From Flammeovirgaceae bacterium UBA5008 (GTDB lineage Bacteria; Bacteroidota; Bacteroidia; Cytophagales; Cyclobacteriaceae): a DNA stretch of 12,721 nt. A program made the translations under genes and the position numbers. The stretch covers positions 148,279 to 160,999 of the forward strand of contig DGYK01000010.1 in the NCBI GenBank assembly GCA_002398365.1, in the 5' to 3' direction. Shown here one piece after another: positions 7,795 through 12,721 of this stretch (position 1 is its first letter; each line of letters opens with the position of its first letter). The notes under the pieces are model-generated. The model saw only the letters and a program-made list of their open reading frames with translations, searched no databases and was not told where the DNA came from.

Positions 7795-7811
7795 CAGTCC
7801 AATTTAGGATT

Positions 7812-9752
7812 ATGGCAATTGTAAAGATCACCCTTCCGGATGGAAGTGTAAAGGAGTTTCCTCAAGCAGTAAAAGGTATTGAAATCGCGCAGAGCATTAG
7901 CGAAGGCTTAGCCCGAAACGCGCTCGCTATTGAAGTGAATGGAGAAATTTGGGATTTGAGCCGGCCTATTGAAAAAGATGCGGCCATCAAAATATTTACG
8001 TGGAATGACAAAGGCGGCAAATATGCGTTCTGGCATTCATCCGCTCACCTTTTTGCCGAAGCCTTAGAAGCTCTTTATCCGGGTACTAAATTCGGTATTG
8101 GACCACCCATTGAAAATGGTTTTTATTATGATGTCGATTTAGGCGATATCCCTTTCGGGGATGAGGAATTACTAGCTGTCGAAAAAAAGATGGTAGAGTT
8201 AGCTAAGCTGAATAATCCATTTGTAAGACGCGATGTTTCGAAGAAAGAAGCGCTGGAATATTTCACTGCTAAGGGCGATCCTTACAAGTTAGAATTGATA
8301 GATGGCCTTGCCGATGGTTCGATCACATTTTATCAGCAAGGCAATTTTGTGGATCTCTGCCGTGGACCGCACATTCCAACTACTGGTCCCATTAAGGCCA
8401 TTAAGTTGTTGAATGTGGCAGGAGCCTATTGGCGCGGAGACGAAAAAAACAAAATGCTCAAACGCATTTATGGTATCACTTTTCCAAAGCAAAAGGAGCT
8501 GGAAGAATACCTCCATTTGTTAGAGGAGGCAAAGAAAAGAGATCACCGTAAATTAGGTAGGGAGCTTGAACTTTTTGCTTTTTCAGAGAAGGTTGGAATG
8601 GGCTTACCGCTTTGGTTGCCCAAAGGCACGGTATTGCGCGAGCGCCTGGAGCAATTTATGCGCAGAGCGCAGATCAAAGCCGGTTATGATCCGGTGGTAA
8701 CACCGCACATCGGTAGCAAGCAACTTTATGTGACATCAGGTCACTACGAGAAGTACGGCAAAGATTCTTTTCAACCCATCCACACTCCGGATGAGAGCGA
8801 AGAGTTTTTCCTCAAACCCATGAACTGCCCGCACCACTGCGAGATTTATAAAACCAAGCCACGTTCGTACAAAGATCTTCCGATCCGATTTGCTGAATTT
8901 GGTACCGTATATCGTTACGAGCAAAGTGGCGAGTTGCATGGTCTCACCCGAGTACGCGGCTTTACACAAGATGATGCTCATATATTCTGTATGCCTGATC
9001 AGGTGAAAGGCGAATTTGTGAAAGTAATCGACTTAGTGCTTTTTGTATTCAAAGCCCTGGGTTTTCAGAATTATACCGCACAGGTTTCATTGCGCGATCC
9101 AGAAAATAAAGCCAAATACATAGGCGAAGATTCACTTTGGGAAAAAGCTGAGCGCGAAATTCAGGAGGCTGCCGATGAACGGGGATTGAGCACCGTAGCT
9201 GTAAAAGGGGAGGCTGCTTTCTATGGTCCGAAGTTGGACTTCATGGTGAAAGATGCCCTGGGCAGAAGTTGGCAGTTAGGAACGATTCAGGTGGATTATC
9301 AATTGCCGCAGCGCTTTGAATTGGAATACATTGGTTCAGATAACCAAAAGCACACCCCGGTGATGATTCATCGTGCCCCTTTCGGGTCGTTGGAACGCTT
9401 TGTGGCTGTGTTGATTGAGCACTGTGCCGGTAACTTCCCGTTATGGTTGGCACCCGAACAATTCTCGGTTTTGCCGATTTCAGAGAAATTTAATGACTAC
9501 GCCCGACATGTGGTAGAAACTTTAAAGCAAAGTGAGATACGCGGCTTTTTAGACGATAGAGATGAGAAAATTGGCAGAAAAATTCGCGATTCCGAGGTTA
9601 AAAAGGTGCCATTTATGCTCATTGTAGGCGAAAAAGAGGCATTAGAAGGCAAAGTTTCAGTGCGCAAGCATGGCGAAGGAGACAAAGGAGCGATGGCTCT
9701 GACCGACTTTATCGCCACCTTTTCGCATGAATTTGGCTTTCCAACCGCGTGA
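7812..9752 (+). CDS. thrS: Threonyl-tRNA synthetase
   Basis: The protein has 646 residues, close to the 642 of E. coli ThrS, and attaches threonine to tRNA-Thr in the cytoplasm. The order is an N-terminal TGS domain (about 1-62), the editing domain with H75-x3-H79 (WHSSAH) and C183/H187 (DLCRGPHIP), which removes mischarged serine, then the class II catalytic core and a C-terminal anticodon-binding domain (about 545-646). The zinc ligands that recognise threonine are all present: C339 (NCPHHC), H390 (DDAHIF) and H520 (MIHRAPFGS). Motif 2 is seen at RFAEFGTVYRYEQSGELHGL and motif 3 at HRAPFGSLERF. It heads the conserved thrS-infC-rpmI-rplT cluster, with infC 76 bases downstream. The ATG at 7812 gives the standard N-terminus. 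Confidence 0.98.
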   Translation: MAIVKITLPDGSVKEFPQAVKGIEIAQSISEGLARNALAIEVNGEIWDLSRPIEKDAAIKIFTWNDKGGKYAFWHSSAHLFAEALEALYPGTKFGIGPPIENGFYYDVDLGDIPFGDEELLAVEKKMVELAKLNNPFVRRDVSKKEALEYFTAKGDPYKLELIDGLADGSITFYQQGNFVDLCRGPHIPTTGPIKAIKLLNVAGAYWRGDEKNKMLKRIYGITFPKQKELEEYLHLLEEAKKRDHRKLGRELELFAFSEKVGMGLPLWLPKGTVLRERLEQFMRRAQIKAGYDPVVTPHIGSKQLYVTSGHYEKYGKDSFQPIHTPDESEEFFLKPMNCPHHCEIYKTKPRSYKDLPIRFAEFGTVYRYEQSGELHGLTRVRGFTQDDAHIFCMPDQVKGEFVKVIDLVLFVFKALGFQNYTAQVSLRDPENKAKYIGEDSLWEKAEREIQEAADERGLSTVAVKGEAAFYGPKLDFMVKDALGRSWQLGTIQVDYQLPQRFELEYIGSDNQKHTPVMIHRAPFGSLERFVAVLIEHCAGNFPLWLAPEQFSVLPISEKFNDYARHVVETLKQSEIRGFLDDRDEKIGRKIRDSEVKKVPFMLIVGEKEALEGKVSVRKHGEGDKGAMALTDFIATFSHEFGFPTA

Positions 9753-9759
9753 TTTGATT

Positions 9760-9788
9760 TTGAAAAGAAGAAAATATCGCGATATTTG
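9760..9788 (+). promoter_or_regulatory. Possible internal promoter for infC, overlapped by a palindrome
   Basis: TTG at 9760-9762, then 18 bases, then GATATTTG at 9781-9788 (one mismatch to TAnnTTTG) gives a plausible Bacteroidota promoter in the thrS-infC gap. The perfect 12-base palindrome ATATCGCGATAT at 9774-9785 overlaps its -7 element. Initiation would start about 35 bases before the infC start codon. Confidence 0.38.
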
Positions 9789-9828
9789 CACCCTGTTTTT
9801 AAAAAAGTAAAGAACTTAAACCCAACGA

Positions 9829-10407
9829 GTGGCAATATTTGAAGGTAACAATCGTCCCGGTAATCGGCCTTTTGTAAGAGGTCCGAAGAGGTTTGTAGAA
9901 GAACCGTATCGTGTGAATGAACGCATCCTTGCGCAGAAAGTCAGGGTGGTCGGAGAAAACATCAAAGTAGATGTGTATCCTACATCGGTAGCGATTAAAA
10001 TGGCGCAGGAACAAGGGCTTGATTTGGTAGAAATTTCTCCCAATGCAGATCCTCCGGTGTGCAAAGTAGTAGACTACTCAAAGTTTAAGTACGAGCAAAA
10101 GAAAAAGCAGAAAGAGATCAAGGCACACGCTCAGAAAACAATCTTGAAAGAGATTCGATTCGGGCCAAATACCGATGATCACGATTTCAATTTTAAGGTA
10201 AAGCATGCCGAAAACTTCTTGAAAGAAGGAGCGAAGGTGAAGGCTTACGTTCACTTTGCAGGTCGTTCAATAGTTTATAAAGAGCGTGGCGAAATCTTAT
10301 TGTTGAAGTTTGCTACGGCCTTGGAAGAATTGGGAAAAGTAGAGCAAATGCCCAAATTGGAAGGAAAGAGAATGTATTTGTTAGTTGCCCCTAAGGGAAA
10401 GAAGTAA
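9829..10407 (+). CDS. infC: Translation initiation factor IF-3
   Basis: The protein has 192 residues. IF3 binds the 30S subunit, checks the start codon and initiator tRNA, and keeps the subunits apart. An R/G/P-rich extension (about 1-23) comes first, then the N-domain from YRVNERI to KFKYEQ, a lysine-rich linker (EQKKKQKEIKAH) and the C-domain (ILKEIRFGPNTDDHDFNFKVKHAENFL through YLLVAPKGKK). The family signature K-F-x-Y-E-x-x-K-K-x-K is present. The only standard start is GTG 9829: an in-frame TAA lies at 9817-9819 and there is no ATG between it and the N-domain. E. coli infC uses AUU and is repressed by IF3 itself; GTG is a milder non-ATG start, so such feedback is only possible here. rpmI begins 27 bases downstream. 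Confidence 0.96.
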   Translation: MAIFEGNNRPGNRPFVRGPKRFVEEPYRVNERILAQKVRVVGENIKVDVYPTSVAIKMAQEQGLDLVEISPNADPPVCKVVDYSKFKYEQKKKQKEIKAHAQKTILKEIRFGPNTDDHDFNFKVKHAENFLKEGAKVKAYVHFAGRSIVYKERGEILLLKFATALEELGKVEQMPKLEGKRMYLLVAPKGKK

Positions 10408-10434
10408 TAAGTAAAAAGTTTAACTGCGTATAAA

Positions 10435-10635
10435 ATGCCAAAAGTAAAAACAAAGTCAGGTGCCAAGAAAAGATTTAAAGTAACTGGCAGCGGTAAGATC
10501 AAGCGTAAAAGTGCTTTCAAAAACCATATCCTGACTAAAAAAGAGACCAAGCAAAAGAGAAGATTGAGCAAGAAGACGATCGTAAGCAAAGCCGATGAGA
10601 ACAACATCAAGGTAATGCTTCCTTATTTGCTCTAA
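10435..10635 (+). CDS. rpmI: 50S ribosomal protein bL35
   Basis: The protein has 66 residues and is extremely basic. It starts MPKVKTKSGAKKRFKVTGSG, followed by the K-I-K-R-K-x-A-F-K-N-H-I-L stretch and K-R-R-L-S-K, the standard bL35 pattern, and it has the usual family length (about 64-66). bL35 is a small protein of the large subunit that packs against 23S rRNA. It sits between infC and rplT as in most bacteria. In E. coli its translation is coupled to rplT and repressed by L20; here a 107-base gap follows, longer than expected for simple coupling. Confidence 0.97.
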   Translation: MPKVKTKSGAKKRFKVTGSGKIKRKSAFKNHILTKKETKQKRRLSKKTIVSKADENNIKVMLPYLL

Positions 10636-10742
10636 AGATAATTCTGCCTCAAGCAGAACCATTGAGTACTATTGTTTAACCGGTTTCTGGCAACTAAGTG
10701 TTCTGAAATAAAGCTCCGCCAGCAGCCACAAAGTAAAAATTT
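10636..10742 (+). promoter_or_regulatory. Structured rpmI-rplT spacer, candidate bL20 autoregulatory leader
   Basis: This 107-base gap can form two helices. TTCTGC 10642-10647 pairs with GCAGAA 10653-10658 around a five-base loop. GGTT 10682-10685 pairs with AGCC 10724-10727 (one G-U), and after a U-C mismatch CTGGC 10687-10691 pairs with GCCAG 10718-10722, enclosing 26 bases. The second helix ends 15 bases before the rplT ATG. Known L20 regulation in E. coli and Firmicutes uses mRNA structures that mimic its 23S rRNA site. That this spacer does so here is inference. No full TAnnTTTG promoter or terminator is seen in it. Confidence 0.4.
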
Positions 10743-11087
10743 ATGCCACGTTCAGTAAACAGTGTAGCATCCCGCGCCAGACGCAAAAGATTCATGGAAT
10801 TGGCCAAAGGTTTCTTCGGAAGAAAGAAGAACGTTTGGACTGTAGCCAAAAACGCCATTGAGAAAGGTTTAGGCTATGCCTACCGCGACCGCAAAGCCAA
10901 GAAAAGAGATTTCAGATCTCTTTGGATTGCTCGTATTAATGCCGGAGCGCGTGCTCACGGAATGTCTTACTCTCAATTTATCGGAAAAGTGAAGAAGTCA
11001 GGTATTGACTTGAACCGTAAAGTTCTTGCTGACTTAGCCATGAACCATCCTGCTGCTTTCGAAGCAGTAGTGAAGAAATTGAAATAA
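10743..11087 (+). CDS. rplT: 50S ribosomal protein bL20
   Basis: The protein has 114 residues, basic and mostly helical. It starts MPRSVNSVASRARRKRFMEL, continues with AKGFFGRKKN, then A-Y-R-D-R-K-A-K-K-R-D-F-R-S-L-W-I-A-R-I-N-A and later the conserved S-Y-S-Q-F-I, the hallmark of bL20. Family length is about 114-118. bL20 binds 23S rRNA early in large-subunit assembly, and its C-terminal globular domain also acts as translational repressor of its own operon in bacteria where this was studied. It is the last gene of the cluster and is followed 18 bases later by a strong terminator. Confidence 0.98.
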   Translation: MPRSVNSVASRARRKRFMELAKGFFGRKKNVWTVAKNAIEKGLGYAYRDRKAKKRDFRSLWIARINAGARAHGMSYSQFIGKVKKSGIDLNRKVLADLAMNHPAAFEAVVKKLK

Positions 11088-11105
11088 GATTTCAGCATCA
11101 TCATT

Positions 11106-11133
11106 AAAAAGAGGGACTTCGGTCCCTTTTTTT
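11106..11133 (+). terminator. Strong intrinsic terminator of the thrS-infC-rpmI-rplT unit
   Basis: GAGGGAC 11111-11117 pairs with GTCCCTT 11122-11128 around a TTCG tetraloop closed by C-G, the very stable C(UUCG)G hairpin, with flanking A-T pairs and a T-run to 11133. It begins 18 bases after the rplT stop. The A-run on the 5' side could let it also work on the other strand. Confidence 0.92.
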
Positions 11134-11172
11134 ATGCCTTTTTTTTGAGCGCATCGCACTCGATTTGTTTTT

Positions 11173-11180
11173 TATCTTTG
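11173..11180 (+). promoter_or_regulatory. -7 promoter element for the Uma2-family gene
   Basis: TATCTTTG matches TAnnTTTG fully and lies in the gap after the rplT terminator, 58 bases before the next ATG. The nearest upstream TTG at 11145-11147 is 25 bases away, farther than usual, so only the -7 element supports it. Confidence 0.42.
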
Positions 11181-11238
11181 AATGACAGAATCGGCAAATC
11201 CCCGGCCTTGATTAATAGAAGTTCAAATAAGCCTGATT

Positions 11239-11838
11239 ATGAAAGTAGAAGAACCTGATTATGCCGGGAGTTACACTTACGAGGATTACATGAAATGGAC
11301 AGTTCCAGACATGATGGAACTGATTCGTGGGAAGATTTACAAAATGTCTCCGGCACCTCGCGCTGTTCATCAAATTGTAACGGGAGAGGTGTATCGGCAA
11401 ATAGCTAATTATCTGAAACGTAAAAAATGTCAGGTTTTCATCGCTCCATTTGATGTTCGACTACCAGTTTCCCCAAAAAAGAAAGAAGACAAAGACATCA
11501 ATACAGTAGTTCAACCCGATATATGTGTTGTTTGCGATGCGTCTAAAATTGATGAGCGCGGCTGTCTGGGTGCACCCGATTGGATCATCGAAGTCTTATC
11601 GCCCCGCACTTCAGCCAAAGATTTGAGCATCAAGTTTGAGGTTTACGAAGAAGCAGGTGTTCGTGAATATTGGGTCATTCACCCAACGGAACAAACGCTC
11701 ATGGTTTATATACTTAATGAAAACGGTAAATACCAAGGCACGCTGAAGCCATATATTCGAACGGATACAGTAAAATCAATCACGCTGCCTGAGTTAGAGA
11801 TAAATCTGGAAGAGATTTTTCCAGAACAACTATATTGA
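11239..11838 (+). CDS. Uma2-family (DUF820) PD-(D/E)XK nuclease-like protein
   Basis: The protein has 199 residues, the usual size for the Uma2/DUF820 family, whose fold is related to restriction endonucleases. The family pattern is visible in order: the segment MELIRGKIYKMSPAPRAVHQ near the start, VQPDICVV with the metal-binding Asp, the stretch PDWIIEVLSPRTSAKDL with the catalytic-type Glu, a Lys soon after (IKFEVY), and the G-V-R-E-Y-W-V-I-H-P strand. The presumed active-site residues are therefore intact. These proteins are very numerous in Cyanobacteria and common in Bacteroidota, often as single genes; their biological role is not known, and I see no antitoxin or methylase partner next to it. 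It stands alone after the ribosomal-protein terminator. Confidence 0.88.
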   Translation: MKVEEPDYAGSYTYEDYMKWTVPDMMELIRGKIYKMSPAPRAVHQIVTGEVYRQIANYLKRKKCQVFIAPFDVRLPVSPKKKEDKDINTVVQPDICVVCDASKIDERGCLGAPDWIIEVLSPRTSAKDLSIKFEVYEEAGVREYWVIHPTEQTLMVYILNENGKYQGTLKPYIRTDTVKSITLPELEINLEEIFPEQLY

Positions 11839-11883
11839 TTAGATGTTGTTTTCTGGGAAGTACCAACTTATTAATTTTACCAG

Positions 11884-12075
11884 ATGCCACGTTCGAAGCG
11901 AATTTTTCTGATCATCTGTGTATTCTTCTTTTTAGGATTGGTCTATCTCAGTTATGACATTAGCTCCAAAACCACGTTTCCAGGCTCTAAATCCCAATTA
12001 AAAGAGCGCCTCAGGAAGCAATATCTCCAGTCTGATTCGACCCAAAATGACTCTTCAAAGACCACTCAACGATAA
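11884..12075 (+). CDS. Small single-pass membrane protein, function unknown
   Basis: The protein has 63 residues from ATG 11884. A basic start (MPRSKR) is followed by one hydrophobic segment at residues 7-24 (IFLIICVFFFLGLVYLSY) and a hydrophilic tail containing a T-T-F-P-G-S-K motif, a K-E-R-L-R-K-Q-Y helix and a Ser/Thr/Asn-rich end. The positive N-terminus suggests the tail faces the periplasm. It lies 45 bases after the Uma2-family gene on the same strand with no clear promoter or terminator between them, so the two may be co-transcribed. I do not recognise a named family. The sharp membrane segment and the normal codon pattern favour a real gene. Confidence 0.62.
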   Translation: MPRSKRIFLIICVFFFLGLVYLSYDISSKTTFPGSKSQLKERLRKQYLQSDSTQNDSSKTTQR

Positions 12076-12120
12076 AAAACGCGATTTATCTGGCTAATAA
12101 ATAACTGGTCGGACATGAAT

Positions 12121-12150
12121 TTGGTAGGAAATGTCCATCGTATACTTTTG
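12121..12150 (+). promoter_or_regulatory. Promoter in the gap before the sigma factor gene (TTG-N19-TACTTTTG)
   Basis: TTG 12121-12123 and TACTTTTG 12143-12150 are 19 bases apart, the same arrangement and -7 sequence as upstream of trmH. Transcription would begin near 12155, only about 30 bases before a terminator-like hairpin. A perfect inverted repeat GGACAT/ATGTCC (12111-12116 and 12131-12136) overlaps the -33 region. Confidence 0.5.
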
Positions 12151-12181
12151 AATCAGATTAAAGCCAACTATAGACAGGATT

Positions 12182-12219
12182 ATCCCCCGGGGTCAAGGAC
12201 TTTGGGGGATTTTCTTTTT
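12182..12219 (+). terminator. Intrinsic terminator or attenuator before the sigma factor gene
   Basis: ATCCCCC 12182-12188 pairs with GGGGGAT 12204-12210, with a small inner GTC/GAC stem, followed by TTTTCTTTTTC. It could end the Uma2/small-membrane-protein transcript, or act on the short transcript starting near 12155. Confidence 0.7.
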
Positions 12220-12338
12220 CAACCCTCCCTATCTTTTCCATTTTCTTCCAGATAGTTTATAAATTATAGATTCAAGGCAACCCTTTTTAAATTGGGTTCG
12301 TCCTGACTACGAATTTTTTTAAACCTAATACCTCCTCA

Positions 12339-12721
12339 ATGCATCTGCTGATCCAGGGCTGCAAAAACAAGGATCGAGAGAGCCAGCGATTGCTGTATCA
12401 GCATTACTATTCGTATGCGCTCAGCATTTGTGTGCGGTATTCCAGAAATATGGCCGAGGCCAAAGAGGTAGTCAATGATGGATTTATGAAAGTGTTTGCC
12501 AAGATCAATCAATACCAGCAAGATGCTCCTTTTAAAGGATGGCTGCGAAAGATCATGATCAATGCATCCATTGATCAATACCGCAAAGAACTCAAACATC
12601 AGCACCATGCAGCGATTGAGTTGGTGGCCAGTTCATCGGTGCAGGCAGAAGCGATTACGCGTTTGTCGCACGAAGAGCTGATGCAATTGGTGCAACAACT
12701 TTCACCGGCCTATCGAACGGT
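12339..12721 (+). CDS. ECF-type RNA polymerase sigma factor, 5' part
   Basis: The frame is open from ATG 12339 to the right edge (127 full codons), so the C-terminus is missing. The protein starts MHLLIQGCKNKDRESQRLLY, followed by a sigma region 2 core: Y-A-L-S-I-C-V-R-Y, then AEAKEVVNDGFMKVF and FKGWLRKIMINASIDQYRK, typical of Bacteroidota ECF sigma factors. After a linker, LSHEELMQLVQQLSPAYRTV begins region 4, which reads the -35 element. It would direct core RNA polymerase to its own set of promoters. No anti-sigma gene is visible; it could lie beyond the edge. There is no in-frame ATG between the upstream TAA (12288-12290) and 12339, so this start is the best one. A non-coding gap of 263 bases precedes it, holding a promoter, a terminator and a weak hairpin (AACCC 12279-12283 with GGGTT 12294-12298). 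Confidence 0.9.
   Translation, partial: MHLLIQGCKNKDRESQRLLYQHYYSYALSICVRYSRNMAEAKEVVNDGFMKVFAKINQYQQDAPFKGWLRKIMINASIDQYRKELKHQHHAAIELVASSSVQAEAITRLSHEELMQLVQQLSPAYRT

Noticed and set aside
7690..7811. T-box or other tRNA-sensing leader before thrS
   Set aside because: The gap has only a weak terminator hairpin belonging to the upstream gene; no T-box sequence or specifier stem is seen, and T-boxes are not typical of Bacteroidota.
11232..11263. Direct repeat CCTGATTATG at 11232-11241 and 11254-11263 around the Uma2 start codon
   Set aside because: A ten-base repeat 22 bases apart, partly within coding sequence for similar residues; no third copy and no promoter role visible, so chance is likely.
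12336..12608. Minus-strand open frame over the sigma factor gene
   Set aside because: Antisense to a well-conserved sigma region 2, without a recognisable domain.
1..12721. CRISPR array, insertion sequence, prophage, tRNA or rRNA gene
   Set aside because: Read on both strands; no regularly spaced repeats, transposase or integrase motifs, cloverleaf or rRNA-like sequence was found.

Overview
The window looks like chromosomal DNA of a Bacteroidota bacterium, most likely a Cytophagales-type organism. Four things point there: a TonB-dependent receptor, a DUF5686 outer-membrane protein with an N-terminal carboxypeptidase-regulatory-like domain, an ECF sigma factor of the Bacteroidota type, and several TAnnTTTG promoter -7 elements with few clear Shine-Dalgarno sites. 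This placement rests on protein style and promoter style only; no rRNA gene is present.

Layout. Bases 1-1573 hold the 3' part of a TonB-dependent receptor gene. A GC-rich (about 69%), hairpin-forming non-coding element follows at about 1601-1746. An exported OmpA-family protein (1794-2453) converges on, and overlaps by 12 bp, a minus-strand family 1 glycoside hydrolase gene (2442-3662). A 70-bp divergent gap separates that gene from a rightward run: trmH (tRNA 2'-O-methyltransferase), a sanA-like membrane protein and the DUF5686 outer-membrane protein (3733-7689).

After a weak terminator comes the classic translation cluster thrS-infC-rpmI-rplT (7812-11087), ended by a strong UUCG hairpin terminator. 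A Uma2-family nuclease-like gene, a 63-residue single-pass membrane protein, a promoter-plus-terminator pair in non-coding DNA, and the 5' part of an ECF sigma factor gene fill the rest.

How the genes relate. The translation cluster is one functional unit: threonyl-tRNA synthetase, initiation factor IF3 and ribosomal proteins bL35 and bL20, with a structured 107-bp gap before rplT that may be an autoregulatory site. The left half is mainly cell-envelope (receptor, OmpA-like, SanA-like, DUF5686) and sugar-hydrolysis genes. I see no CRISPR array, insertion sequence, prophage, tRNA or rRNA. Most of the window is ordinary housekeeping DNA. The non-coding elements are the parts most worth a second look: the GC-rich element, the rpmI-rplT gap and the region before the sigma factor gene. 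I do not find convincing evidence of a whole new multi-gene system.
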